From positions 29,253,976 to 29,317,975 of the forward strand of contig JAQNBH010000009.1 in NCBI GenBank assembly GCA_028752905.1: a DNA stretch of 64,000 nt. Reading direction: 5' to 3'. Position numbers and translations under genes: made by a program. Positions 44,455 to 55,517 of the stretch are shown one piece after another. Numbering within the stretch: the stretch's first letter is position 1; every line of letters begins with the position of its first letter. This stretch comes from Cladorhizidae sp. MBARI D1340-BT2. Its lineage: Eukaryota > Porifera > Demospongiae > Poecilosclerida > Cladorhizidae. The notes beneath the pieces are model-generated. The model was given only the letters and a program-made list of their open reading frames with translations. It did not search any database and was not told the DNA's origin.

Positions 44455-45235
44455 ACTGTGAGTTTGTTAGGGGTGATAGGTGCATTTTTAAATTATAAAA
44501 ACAAACTTGTGGTTACCACTTTATAGCGCCATAGATTCTGTAAACTTCATGGTATGGACTTGATATAATTATAGCTCAAAAGATTGGTCTCTCCTCGCTT
44601 TGATACTAAAATATTTTTCATATGATAACTATAGGCAAGTTACTGGAAATAAAGTGGAGGGAGCCTCAAAACCTCTATGCCTGATTTTGCCACATAAATA
44701 TCTTCAGATTGCCAAGTGCTAGAGAGTTGAAATTAGCAACACTGGTTAGAGAAAGCCCTACTCTATTTTTGATAAGGCGCTAAAATGTAAGTACTGGTCA
44801 AGCAAGCGCACAGGTGGAAAATGAATTTTATGGAATTTTAACAAAATTCATTTTACAACCGAGCATTTGACCACGTACTTACGTTTTAGCGCCTCATCAA
44901 ATTGCTTATTGCATAGAGTAGGGCTTCTTCTAGTCACTGGTATTAATTTCAACTCTCTAGCACTTGGCAATCTGGAGATATTTATGCGGCAAAATCAGGC
45001 ATTCAGGTTTTGAGGATCCCTCCACTTTAGTACCAGTAACTTGGCTATAGTTATAAGCATGAAAATTATTTTAGTATCGAAATAAAGCACACAGAGAGCG
45101 CTATCTTTTGAGCTATATATCAAGTACATACCATAAAGTTTACAGAATCTATGGAGCTATAAAGTGGTACCCCACTTGTTTGGTTTTTTTATTAAAAAAT
45201 TACCTATCTCCCCCAAAATTAGTCATTTACTATAC
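44455..45235. mobile_element. Palindromic foldback (MITE-like) element, about 780 bp
   Basis: The two halves are inverted copies for almost the whole length. Left AACTATAGGCAAGTTACTGG pairs with right CCAGTAACTTGGCTATAGTT; left GCCAAGTGCTAGAGAGTTGA with right TCAACTCTCTAGCACTTGGC; left CATAGATTCTGTAAACTTCA with right AAGTTTACAGAATCTATGG. The centre is near 44845. The arms differ by scattered changes. No coding sequence. Related pieces occur at 42165-42350, 5160-5390 and about 1340, so it is a dispersed family, probably non-autonomous. Confidence 0.85.
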
Positions 45236-45624
45236 TAGCAAGACCTCCACTCAGAACCAGTTGGCAAGGGGGTTGCTCTGAAATGAAGTTAGTAGAAGCC
45301 TTCAACAGTGAGATGCAGTAGACAACTAGCTCCACAGATGTGGCATGAGAAACAGGGATGCTATATGAGGTTGGGTAGAATCAATCATGGAGAGGAGAGC
45401 AAACAGTAAACTACTCACACTCACTAGCATTGTGTACATATGCACAATCATGCACTTTGCTACAGATCACCAGTTACATCACCTCCATAACCACAGGCAG
45501 CTGCAACTAGCATCCAGGCGTAAAGGTCAGCCAACTGGTATAAGTAAGCAGTGTATAGACCTACTATGCTTGTTAGTAACTGTCCATCACTGGGGTCTAC
45601 TTTAAGTACTATTCAGGGCTGCAT
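45236..45624. other. No gene recognised
   Basis: Short spacer between the foldback element and the transposase. The plus frame 45387-45605 shows no family similarity that I can see. Confidence 0.5.
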
Positions 45625-46686
45625 TTATGATTGAGTTGAGTGGGGAGGGAGGGGGCACATATTTAACAAGTACAATAGGCCTGAGATCTCTGTCAAACTT
45701 CTCCTTGAAGTATGAGTAGGGACACAACAAGCTTTGGCGTAAGCTATCAGTTGGCACTCACGTGTAGAATTTCCCTCTGACAGATGCTTAGAGACTGCAG
45801 CCACATTTGGATAGTATTGTGACGAGACATGAGAATACAGAAGACTTAATGTAACTAACACTAATGAGTATGTTGCCTTGACGAACGGTTCCATTGCATC
45901 TACTGTTATAGTGAGCTCCATTTTCAGTTTCCTACATGCTGCTTGATCGTCAATGATTTCCAGTAGTTTTCCAGTTGTATATGGAGGTAAATCACTGCCA
46001 TGCAGCACATCTCCAAACATGTCATGCAATTTGTGGACAACTTCAGACTTACTCCACCATATGGTTGCTGAATAGGTTGGAGTGGACAATCCAGGCTGTG
46101 TCTTCCATGCAAGCCTTGACTTCGGACTGTGAGCGAACAAGCTTATCCAAGCCTTTATGAACACATCTAAGATAGGTGTTTTCATTCTTTCTCCAACATG
46201 ATCCAGAGTGTGCGAAAAACAGGCGATAACCATTATCTTATTATAGATCACAGATATGGTCCTCATTGCCACATCATTCACTGATGCACGGTCCCTCTTT
46301 GCTGCTATAATCAAATTAGAAGCAATTGACAGCTCAGTTGACAAAGCAGTTATTAGTTGCCTAGCACATTCTTCTCCAGTGATGGATTTAGCTAAAAGCA
46401 TCAGCCGACAAACACGCTGCTTGATAGCTCACTCTTTATCTATGTAACGTAGAACAATCACAAAGGCCTCACACACATGGGTCGTTCCATCAAAAATGAT
46501 AGCTACATGTCTCCCGCAAATATCTTGTTTCAGTTTACTGATTTCATCATGCAAGATGAATGGTATCAGACGACGAAGGTGTGAAGAATCAGATAGGGTG
46601 AATCCATTTTATTCAAGTAAAATGGGTACATTAGCTTCCTTTTCAACATTATGGAACTGTTTATACCCTTTAAATGGCTTTAGATG
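45625..46686 (-). pseudogene. hAT-superfamily transposase relic (DUF659-like)
   Basis: Minus frames read LKPFKGYKQFHNVEKEANVP, then after a TAA HLRRLIPFILHDEISKLKQD and GRHVAIIFDGTTHVCEAFVI with the first catalytic Asp (FDGTT). Next are VLRYIDKE, a TGA where Trp is expected, and a 258-codon open part with MLLAKSITGEECARQL, RDRASVNDVAMRTISVIYNK, CFSHTLDHVGERMKTPILDV and SATIWWSKSEVVHKLHD. It also contains ITVDAMEPFVKATY. The tail after CVPTHTSRR does not show the usual dimerisation box. Two stops separate the open parts. Confidence 0.8.
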
Positions 46687-46726
46687 AGAAATCACCCCCT
46701 TTTTAACTCTATTTTGCTCTCCTACA

Positions 46727-46926
46727 TACTACCTACCTACCTACCTACCTACCTACCTACATACCTACCTACCTACCCACCCACCCACCCACCCACCCAC
46801 CCACCCACCCACCCACCCACCCACCCACCCACCCACCCACCCACCCACCCACCCACCCACCCACCTACCTACCTACCTACCCACCTACCTACCTACCTAC
46901 CTACCTACCTACCTACCTACCTACCT
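46727..46926. repeat. ACCT/ACCC tetranucleotide microsatellite
   Basis: About 200 bp of ACCT units flank a central block of ACCC units. In frame it reads as Tyr-Leu-Pro-Thr and Pro-Thr-His repeats, which produces the false open frame at 46684-47010. Confidence 0.97.
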
Positions 46927-47039
46927 TACTTCTGGTATCCATTCTTCTTGTCAAGGATAGTAGCTATCTCTCTAGTTAAAAAAAAATCCCACCACTGCCA
47001 CCAGTTGTGACAGGACCAAATCTGATATTACCCACAGAC
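46924..47039 (-). repeat. Second fragment of retrotransposon 2: Gag start, primer site and LTR end
   Basis: This 116-bp segment repeats 49378-49492 in the same orientation with few changes: CCTTACTTCTGGTATCC, the primer-site complement ATCCCACCACTGCCACCA (46986-47003) and the first 34 bases of the LTR (TGTGACAGGACC onward). It then joins integrase sequence. The arrangement implies two elements in tandem with a deletion between them, or an internal rearrangement. Confidence 0.85.
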
Positions 47040-47047
47040 CATTGCCT

Positions 47048-47700
47048 TTAACGTGAGTCAACCATCCCGTCTGTGGGTGGGTGGTAAGGAGTGGTTTTGA
47101 TCGCCTTCAACCCCAAGAAGTTATACAACTCTTTCAGCAGCTTGCTGACAAAGTTTGTGCCGCAGACCGTCAGGATCTCGTCTGGCACACCAGTCCATGT
47201 AAACATTTGTGTTAGCTTCTCTGCAATAATGGAACTTTCTGTTGTCCGTAGTGCAAATGCCTCAGGCCATCTAGTGGAATAATCTATCACTACTAGCACA
47301 AAACGGTTGCCATCAGGTGTCGTCGGGAGTGGCCCTGTCAAATCCATCGCTATTCTGGAGGATGGTTGCCCGATGATGGTAATGGTGCAGGTGAAACTTT
47401 TCCACATCATCATGAATTTGGCGCCAGAAGAATTCATCAAGTATTCTCTGTGCTGTTCTATCTCATCCTGGATGGCCTGGTCGGTGAGCTAGAGCCAGTA
47501 CCATGGACCTATACCTTTTAGGTAGGCACAATTGTGTTGCCTCATCACCCAGGCGGTCTGTTGTATTCCTCCACAGCAAGTGATCCTCCACCAGAAACTC
47601 AGTGTTGTCATCACTCTGTGCCTTCACCCACATGGGTTTAAGTATCGGATCATGCTCTTGCTCTCATTGGAGTTCCTTGGAATTGACATCTAGTGGATGG
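47048..47700 (-). pseudogene. Retrotransposon 2: integrase zinc-binding and partial core
   Basis: From high to low coordinates on the minus strand: an entry segment (FLVEDHLLWRNTTDRLGDEA then LALAHRPGHPG), ILDEFFWRQIHDDVEKFHLH, then RIAMDLTGPLPTTPDGNRFV with the first catalytic Asp. Next come LVVIDYSTRWPEAFALRTTE, TWTGVPDEILTVCGTNFVSK and IKTTPYHPPTDG. The second catalytic Asp of DxGTNF is lost (TVCGTNF) and the core ends before the Glu. Integrase follows the protease directly with no reverse transcriptase between, again the Gmr1 order. Confidence 0.85.
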
Positions 47701-47844
47701 CCCTTCTGCCCCTCTATGTACACTGCATTGGCCTGCCTCTTCTGGGACTTTGTCAGACTTTTCTTCTCTGGCTCTTCATCAGATGTCTCGTCAGTTGTGG
47801 TAGGGTCTGGTCCATCATCGGAGACTCCTTCGGATGATTCCTCA

Positions 47845-48471
47845 TCATTGCTGTCTCATCCTCCTCAGTGCTCTCCTCAGCCTCACACTCTCTCGACCAT
47901 AAGCCTGCAGTTCAGTATTCACTCCTGCTCTAGTCTGAGAACGAGTAGACACCAAATTGACCAACTCATTATTCAACAACTGCTTACCCAAATCCCACAG
48001 TCCAGGCATGTCTTTGCCAAGCAACACTTCATGTGTTAGTTTGTCTACCACCAGCACCTCTAGCTCCTCTGTGCGGCCTCCTACAGTGATGTTGATCCGT
48101 GCCAAGTGGTGAGTTCATGCTGTTCCCTGGTAATCTCTCACCTCCTTGGACCTGCCGGTGTAGCACTCCTTGGGTACCAAGCTCGACCTCACCACCATCT
48201 GCCCTGCACCAGCATCTAATAAAATGTCTATACATTTCATCCCTCCTACTGTGCCTTCCACTGTAGAGCGTCCACTGATCTCTGTCTTGATCAGAGACAC
48301 TTCATCCTTGGGCGTCAGTGGCTTGGACAAGTTCACATTATCGTACCTCTTCTTGAAACTTTTGGGCTTGGTACTATAGCATTCCCGGTGCAAAATGACC
48401 TGGCTTCCCACATTTGAAGCATTTGGGTCTGTAGGACCCATCTGCCTTCGGCTTGTACTGTTTGTGATCAT
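47845..48471 (-). pseudogene. Retrotransposon 2: zinc knuckle and protease
   Basis: A CFKCGKPGHF zinc-knuckle start (about 48420) is split by a frameshift from RECYSTKPKSFKKRY. It is followed by CIDILLDAGAGQMVVRSSLV, a retropepsin core with DTG changed to DAG, and ECYTG. In the next frame come NITVGGRTEELEVLVVDKLT and EVLLGKDMPGLWDLGK, the protease end, then the TRSQTRAG spacer that also occurs in retrotransposon 1. Confidence 0.8.
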
Positions 48472-48479
48472 CTGTACTG

Positions 48480-49408
48480 CTCCCTTGTGTGAGTGTACTC
48501 CTTGCTCTTGCCTCTTTCTCTTTCCACCTGCCTCATGTTCTACCTGCTAGTTGCCTAGACCTGTCTCCCTTCCGGAATATCTGGTGGTGGAGTCGACCGA
48601 TATCGACTGGTCAACAGGGGTCCAACCTCTATCTGCCAGGTAATCATCTGCCAATCCTCCAGCCTCAGCTGCAGTGCTGGGTATCTTGTCAGACACAAAC
48701 TGTGCTACATGTCTAGGCATAAGCTTCATTACAGTATCAAGTGCACACAAATCATTTACCTGCTGGATTGTTTTGCAGCCTTCTGTCCATCGTGTGGTGA
48801 GGACAGCACGACTCATCAGAGCCTCCCATCCTTCGTCTGGTTTCCGTTTGAGATTGTCCAATCTTTTCGGTAAGCTTTTCTGGTCACACGGTAGAGTCGC
48901 AAGAGTGCTAGTTTGACTTGATCATAGTCTTCCTTTACATCCGGCTGCATTGCCAGATATACTCTGTTGGCATCTGGTCGGAATTCAGGAGCCAAATATC
49001 TCATCCAATCCTTCTTGAGGACCTTGTATGTAGCCATGTGGCTCTCTAAAACGTTAAATAATCCAGGGGGTCTTCGTCTTCCTTCATTTCTCTGAACCGG
49101 GGTGCTTTGATTTGGCTGGCGGTAGGAACAGAGTCCGATTCTTCTATCCTGTCAGTGCCCCCTCCGCTCATCACTGTCATCAGCAATCTTTTCCATCTCT
49201 GTTCTCTTTTCTCCTCGGCTTCTGCTCGTTCGGTCGCCCGTCTTTTCTCGTCTTCCTTTTGCTTCTCTGACTGGAGTTTAAACATTGGGAGCATATAAGT
49301 TGTCACTCTTTCCCCAATATCTTCTGAGTCCATTAGCGGTGAAGTACTCCGCCTTTCTCCTTCTGTAGTGTGCCTTGCCTTACTTCTGGTATCCATTCTT
49401 CTTGTCAA
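48480..49408 (-). pseudogene. Retrotransposon 2: Gag
   Basis: Three overlapping minus-strand frames make one Gag with two frameshifts. A charged N-terminus (KEDEKRRATERAEAEEKREQ) is followed by APRFREMKEDEDPLDYL. Then come WMRYLAPEFRPDANRVYLAM, DYDQVKLALLRLYRVT, and DEGWEALMSRAVLTTRWTEG with VMKLMPRHVAQFVSDKIP. The EAY...F....P..W....AP.L...A pattern is that of Ty3/gypsy Gag capsid. The first ATG lies 31 bp inside the primer site. Confidence 0.75.
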
Positions 49409-49438
49409 GGAAAGTAGCTATCTCTCTAGTTAAAAAAA

Positions 49439-49456
49439 ATCCCACCGCTGCCACCA
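49439..49456 (-). promoter_or_regulatory. tRNA-Leu primer-binding site of retrotransposon 2
   Basis: On the minus strand TGGTGGCAGCGGTGGGAT, a perfect 18-base complement to the 3' end of eukaryotic tRNA-Leu including CCA. It lies two bases from the LTR. Confidence 0.8.
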
Positions 49457-49458
49457 GT

Positions 49459-49876
49459 TGTGACAGGACCAAATCTGATCTTACCCACAGACTCTGAGCC
49501 AGTCACTAAGTGTTGGTATGCTGCCACCACTCTACCTTTAAGCTATACACTAGGCTAGCAAGGTTAAGTAGAGAAACCTTAATAATTCAATATAGGACAC
49601 TTACAAGACTCAGTACAATGGCTAACTCCCAGAGCAGTAACAACTCCTCCCTTAACTAGGCTGGAGCCCGCACTTCTGGTTTCTGCCCATACATGGTAAT
49701 CTTACACTCATCATCGACCTATGACATTTTCCCAACATAAACACATAACACACAAACACACTAAGCTGCAACATTAACAACACTTCCAATTCATAATTAG
49801 TTACTCAATACTGGGTTCAATCCACATCCATAGTTATGCATTGGGAACAGTCTAGTTTTAATGTCGTCCTGCGACA
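49459..49876 (-). mobile_element. 5' LTR of retrotransposon 2
   Basis: Bounded by TGTGACAGGAC (49459) and GTCCTGCGACA (49876), near-perfect inverted ends, 418 bp. Followed on the minus strand by the primer site and Gag. A 34-base piece of the same LTR recurs at 47006-47039. No complete 3' LTR in the window. Confidence 0.8.
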
Positions 49877-49904
49877 GTCAGGTAAACTATTCCATATTCC
49901 TATT

Positions 49905-50042
49905 CCGTATTAGTCTCACCTGACATATTAGTATCACCTGACATATTAGTCTCACCTGCCATATTAGTCACCTGCAGATACCTGCCATATTTGTCTCACC
50001 CGACATATTAGTCCCACCTGCCATATAAATCTCACCTGTCAT
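49905..50042. repeat. 18-bp tandem repeat beside the LTR
   Basis: Imperfect units of CACCTGACATATTAGTCT repeated about seven times. It lies just outside the LTR of retrotransposon 2 and has no coding potential. Confidence 0.85.
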
Positions 50043-50600
50043 AGCTGAATATGAAAGTGTTGCCTGTGTATATATATATACACAAGCTATATATAAATTG
50101 CAGTAAAAACATGGGAGGAGTATCTAATATGGCAAGTAACTTGCCAACCCTCATTTCTCTCAGAAATTTTTTTTTATATTTTTTTATTAAATTTTTCTCT
50201 CTAGCTATAGAAATAGATTTTTTTAGCAACAAATCTATCATCATGGGAGAAGTAATATGACAACTGAGAATACTTGCCATTTACTATAATCACAATTAGA
50301 TGAACAATATTTCTTTTGTTTTGCTTCTCTGGATGATGGAGTGATAGAAGAACAGGGTCAGAGCATATATATGTGGTTCCTCAGCACCATCCTACAATTT
50401 AACTTGTGCAAAACTTGAATTAAACAATAAACATATTTTCAGGTCAACCATGATATCCTAGGAAGACCACCAGAAAGTTTAGGATCTCCCAGTATTTCAC
50501 AGATATGGAGAACTAAGACAGTTTATTGCATGAAAATGAGACATTCATAATTACCCAGAAAAAAATCCCAACAAGAACAAACAGATTCAGTCTTAATTAT
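50043..50600. other. No gene recognised
   Basis: AT-rich spacer with a TATATA run near 50075 and homopolymer T tracts. Likely the 3' flank of the minus-strand integrase/Ulp1/PHD gene. Confidence 0.5.
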
Positions 50601-50604
50601 TTAA

Positions 50605-51070
50605 GTGGCACCCAATTCCCTATCCAAACAACTGCCACAGTTCCACTCCTCCTCCCGGTTGATGATGGCTGATGGTGGAATCTGTATACATGATTGGTGG
50701 AACCATTCACTACACTTGCTGCACTGTGCCACTGTGAGGGCACGCACAGTCATGGGGTTGTCTGCAAACACAGATCAATGGTTCCCTGAGAACAGTCTTG
50801 AGCTTCTTGCTTGTGGCTTCCCGTCAGCATCCTTGAACAGGGAATAGTTTGATGTGATATGTCTGGAAAGATCTCATCAGGTGGGACCGCATCTTTGTTT
50901 GATCAAATGTTATTGTTGATGGGTCCACACCATTGCATAATGCGGTTGCTACAGCAATGGCAAATAAACCACAGGTATTGCCTCCAACCTGTTGATGCAT
51001 GTATGGTTTCTGTATGGTCAGGTGGCTTCCTTGATATAATTCCATCCATGCCAGGCATTTTAGTGTATCC
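50605..51070 (-). pseudogene. Element 2: Ulp1 catalytic end and PHD finger
   Basis: After a TTGCAG acceptor near 51070 the minus strand encodes LDTLKCLAWMELYQGSHLTI, then YMHQQVGGNTCGLFAIAVAT with the catalytic Cys, and ALCNGVDPSTITFD with MRSHLMRSFQTYHIKLFP. A frameshift then leads to a PHD finger in two frames: ICVCRQP, then AQCSKCSEWFHQSCIQIPPS and EEEWNCGSC. Terminal stop near 50607. Same layout as element 1 but clearly divergent in sequence. Confidence 0.8.
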
Positions 51071-51176
51071 AGTTCTGCAATGATCCAACAACAATAAGAA
51101 CATACAAACGAAACAACTATTAATTGTTTGTAGTGTATAACTACTATTTATTTCACAAGAATTGATTGAATGGTAA

Positions 51177-52350
51177 CACGTACTGTACCTATTTTAGTGG
51201 GTTCGTTGTTGTACCATAACGTGGGCATCTTGCCATTAATTTCGAGCTGTGAATCATATTTAGGTGAAATTGACACTCTTGCAAGGCCTTGGTTCTTAAT
51301 GTGATGCTTGAGTTGAGATACTATGCAAGCAAAAAATTTAGTATAGATTTCTAAGCTCACAACAGTAGTTATCAAGGAGACCAATTTTTTAATTGACAGG
51401 ATTAAAATTAAAACAACACTGTTGGATTCAATGACATTATTCAATTTCCAATGCATGTCATAAAAGTTGTTGGAAATTGACAACAGTTAATTCTTGATTC
51501 ACCTAATCAGAATGTGTAATTTTTTTTAAAGTTTAGCATATAAAATATTATCATTCAAGTTATTTCTTACTGGTTCTTGTATAGAGGCTGTCATACACCC
51601 GCACAGTCCCCTTGGGCATTCCTATGCTGGACACACAGACCCAGTGGCCGCCAGTATTCATGATTTGGATATAATCCCGAACCGGAGTTCCAGTTATTGA
51701 GCCTCCACTTCCTGTTGCCACATACCCAATAGACTGGAAGCACCCATCTTTGGAAACTGATTGCGAAGTAGAGCCTGTGCCTCATCTATGTGTGTGTCTT
51801 CTAGCCACGCTTCAGACAGCAGAATTTTTAAAAAGTCATCAGGGAATTTTCTGTAAGGACAGGTGGTTTGCAAGGCAAGGGTTTTCCAAGCATTCTAGGC
51901 ACAACTTGTGTAACACTGGTTACAACACAGTCTGATGTTGGCTCACTAGAGAGAGGTGTGTTTCTATCAGGTGGTGGGAGGACTGGACTATCTTTCTTAG
52001 TCTGTCCAATGATTAGGAACTGCCTCTTCTCTGGACTCCCAGGGTAAGCTGTATCACTCAAATCATCAGATGGTCCAGGGTTGTTTGAACTGGTGTTGTG
52101 TGACTGGATGGATGAAGGTATCTCATGTTGAACTGGCATCTCTCTAGTTAAGTAAGGCTTAAAGAGCCCGACATTAACCCTAACCTTCATAATGTTTTGG
52201 TTGTTATCCTGCAGTATGCAGAGTCCTTTGGGTGAGACATCAACAATTAAATAGGGTCACAACCAGTTCCTGGACCAGCCTGTCTCCTTTTCTGGATACC
52301 TTCCTTGCATTCCTCTTTTAAGGACATAAACACATATTATAGTCAACAGG
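51177..52350 (-). pseudogene. Element 2: integrase C-terminal region and start of Ulp1 domain
   Basis: A segment with PYLIVDVSPKGLCILQD and VRVNVGLFKPYLTREM is the small beta-rich C-terminal integrase domain; a TGA lies just before PYLIV. A Ser/Pro linker follows, then DDFLKILLSEAWLEDTHIDE and, after a frameshift near 51740, GGSITGTPVRDYIQIMNTGG, HWVCVSSIGMP and VRVYDSLYTRT, giving the Ulp1 His and Asp. A further open exon (51323-51188, QLKHHIKNQGLARVSIS) between AG and GT borders may be part of the protease. Confidence 0.7.
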
Positions 52351-52584
52351 TTAGTAATATAAAATTAAAACCATCCGGTAAAGGTCGAGCGACAGATAAA
52401 AAACATATCACAAAAAACAGACAAGGACATTCTAACATTTATCAAAACTCGGAAATACATCTATCCAGAAAATTTTATTATTATTAGCCTTTCGATTTTT
52501 TCTCAGAAACAACAATGGGATTCTAATTTGATTCAGCTTATATAAAGGCACACATTAAAGGTACACATTAATTCATAAAAACAT

Positions 52585-54467
52585 ACCTATTGCCCTCTTT
52601 TTTGCTAGGAATCGAAATAAGCTTTATGCTTCGCTTTAGCTTCTTCAATTTTCAACCATATCTTCTCATATGTACCTATGTGATTACAAAATAAAACAGA
52701 TCTGTAACATGATTTTTGGGAACTGCATCAAACATTTTCATTAAACTATTTGTCCCCCATTTTTTGTTACAAAAAAGTGTCAGCAATTCCCTGTTATATA
52801 TTTATGTTTGCCAGTCAGTTTTGTTCTTACATCTGCCACATGCATCTCTAAATTATATTGTATGTCTTCAGGAGACATAGTGAGTGAGATGTTTTCATAG
52901 AGAAGCTCCTGCTCATTCTCTTGTTCTGCATTATTGATGTCTATAGAACTCCTAGCTGTTCGGTAGAACATCAACACAAATGGCTGTTGCTTTGTTGCAG
53001 ACTGGACAATTGTATTGATATCATAAGTTGTGAGGAGTACATATCTACATAAGTACACAAACATCATACATAGAAATTATAACTACAAGCAGCACATTCA
53101 AGGTATATGCATCCTTTAGCTGAAGGCTTACACCAAAAACCATGTTTATATTTTTATTGTATAAGCATTTGGAAAATAATATACCGTATTGCTACAATGT
53201 GCAATTTAGAGATTTTGAACTCCATAAATGTATAATGCTCTCTTAGTTTTGCGTTTTATAATAAGTTCCACTTATTATAACAAGATCGGTTGGCACTTTT
53301 CTGCACACTATCCTGACCATCCAGTACCCTCTGCACATTTTCGTTTGCTCTCCTGATACTTCTCTGATCGATTCCTGCGTCTTCGCTAGTAGGCAGGGAT
53401 CATTTGAAGCACATTCAAATGGTCACACTGTAGTCAGCTTCTTTCTCTCTAGTAAACCGTCTGACTTTTGGGTGCAATATGCACGCGGAACGTTTTGTGC
53501 GATAAAAAAAAATATTGCGAGTATGTTTTACGAATAACAATGCACTCGCAAAACTTAATCAAATTTTGTAGCAGTACGGTAGCAAAAACTACTATTTTTT
53601 ATGCCTTTTCATAGTTTTATATGTGTGTTTGTGTGTGTGAGTGGTTGGGTGTTTCAGTGTGAGAAGATTCATTGGAGAGATTCTGGTGAGATTTTCTGGG
53701 ATAATCACAGATTAGCATGAAATGTGATATTGGCATCTATTGGAAGGTGGTAGTAATAGTAGAAATCACTCTATTTATTAACAAACTGTCAATCTTGAAA
53801 AATTATTATTAAATATTGGTAGCTTACTTGTTCCAGTCAGATTGAGCATCGTTTGTATACTTGGACAGTGCCCTCTTAAGAGTTTGATTAGTCCGCTCAT
53901 CTTGGCCATTACTCTGAGGGTGAAATGCTGAACATACCATCTTTTTCACTCCAAAAGCAGTCAAGACAACATCATTGATCTGAGTTATCAAATAAGTTCA
54001 CACAAACAGAACATTACTCTACATGAATATTTATCAAAAGGAAGCAGGAGGAAATTTCCAGATAATCAAGACTGAAGTCGCTAATAAAGTTATCTTAAAT
54101 TGTGTTAAGTCTGCTTTGTACTGAATAGTCTAACTTTGCTCTTGTAAACAAATCCAACACATTTTCCTTGATTAATTTTCACTTCTCAGACCACATACAT
54201 GTCATTTCATGAACACAGATGGCAACAGTTTTAAGTTAGTTACCTGGTTTATAAATTCACGCCCCTGAATCATTATAATTTTTTAGGGAGTACCATAACT
54301 ATAGATGAGCTCGAGTAGAATGCTTGCAACATCACCAGCTGACTTGGACTTGATTGGCCGAGCAAATACCCACTTGGTAAAGAGATCTGTAACAGTGCAG
54401 ACATATATATGGCCTTTGTCTGTGGCCGCAAATAGACCAATGAGGTCTATAACCGAAAATCTCCCAT
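52585..54467 (-). pseudogene. Element 2: integrase core exons
   Basis: Exon 54467-54244: RFSVIDLIGLFAATDKGHIY then VCTVTDLFTKWVFARPIKSK, with first Asp. A TAA follows GTP, and the second Asp is lost (MIQGREF where DQGREF is expected). Exon 53979-53828: AFGVKKMVCSAFHPQSNGQD then ERTNQTLKRALSKY, with the Glu. Exon 53046-52831 joins in phase (Lys codon split 2/1): YVLLTTYDINTIVQSATKQQ then PFVLMFYRTARSSIDI. A last exon near 52670-52590 reads YEKIWLKIEEAKAKHKAYFD before a TAG. Confidence 0.85.
53184..53579. mobile_element. Tc1/mariner-type MITE in an element 2 intron
   Basis: Ends CCGTATTGCTACAA and TTGTAGCAGTACGG are inverted with one mismatch, flanked by TA on both sides, the Tc1/mariner target. 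396 bp, no coding sequence. It lies in the intron between two integrase exons. Confidence 0.7.
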
Positions 54468-54923
54468 CTGTAAGTATTTGCTACATGATTATAAGCAAAT
54501 CAGATGTGCCTGTAATTACCTGATTTTATGCATTTTAATTATTATATAGTGCATAAGATTTGGATTGGTAAAGGATCATCTAACCTGTTTATTAAAATTA
54601 ACAAACCAAAAATATTCAATTTAATCTGTGTATATATGTAGCGTCTAAATTCCCCTATGCACTAACTTGTCCAATATCAGACATATTCATGCAGCCTAAA
54701 AGTTTAGGCTTCTCTTGCCTGCATTTTAAAATGCGTTAGCACTCTCATGTAGGTTTGGCAGGTCAGAGATCATTCAGCAACAAACAAAAACTCACCATAT
54801 ACTCGATCTCTATCCCTATACAGACCTTAAAAGAAGTATGTCGCAGAAATCCTTCCAACAATATAGCACACAGAAGCGCAGTTCTCCAAACTAAAAAAAA
54901 GGTTGGAAAAATGACGCGTAAAA

Positions 54924-54933
54924 TCATCATCAG

Positions 54934-54984
<51 letters not shown>
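54924..54984. repeat. ATC/TCA trinucleotide microsatellite
   Basis: About 20 ATC units with one interruption. It explains the poly-Ile and poly-Met frames on the two strands. Confidence 0.97.
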
Positions 54985-54985
<1 letters not shown>

Positions 54986-54999
54986 TTATTGGCTGCATA

Positions 55000-55517
55000 G
55001 ATTTCATTTATTTTTATACCATTTTGTAGAGCGCTATCTGGGAAGGTGCCTTTTGATATCGCTTTAGAGAGCTACCCCCCAAAAAGGTTTTTGCATATAT
55101 AGTTCGTCTAAGATGCCATCTTTGAACGGCGTGCGCAACCCAAATTGCTCGATCCTTTACCAAATCACTGTGATAGATGCAGTGGATTGAGGGTATGACT
55201 TTTGCAGTGAAGAATCAAAGAAGGATTGCTGAATGTAGTTACTGATGGGGGAAGAATTTTAGGATTGTTCCTTATGGCATTCCAAACCACTGGACCAATC
55301 TGTACCAAACTTGTTATGCATGCATACCAACTTGACCTGGGGTGTAACCTGGGCTAGGTCTGACCAGGACACTCCTCTTCATGTGGACATTGCAGGCATA
55401 TATAGCATCAAAACAGTATTCCAATTCACGAAAGCTTTAAAATATAGTGGGAACAAGTAATATGTAAAAAAAACTTTACTAAATAAAACGACATATAGGG
55501 TTGGCTTTGATATTGTG
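55000..55517. other. No gene recognised
   Basis: Intron or spacer of element 2. Short frames only, no repeat recognised. Confidence 0.5.

Noticed and set aside
46684..47010. Open frame of Tyr-Leu-Pro-Thr and Pro-Thr-His repeats
   Set aside because: It is the translation of the ACCT/ACCC microsatellite.
47602..48039. 145-codon Ser-rich plus frame
   Set aside because: It is the antisense of the protease-integrase spacer of retrotransposon 2.
54755..55000. Poly-Ile frame and the opposite poly-Met frame
   Set aside because: Both come from the ATC trinucleotide repeat.
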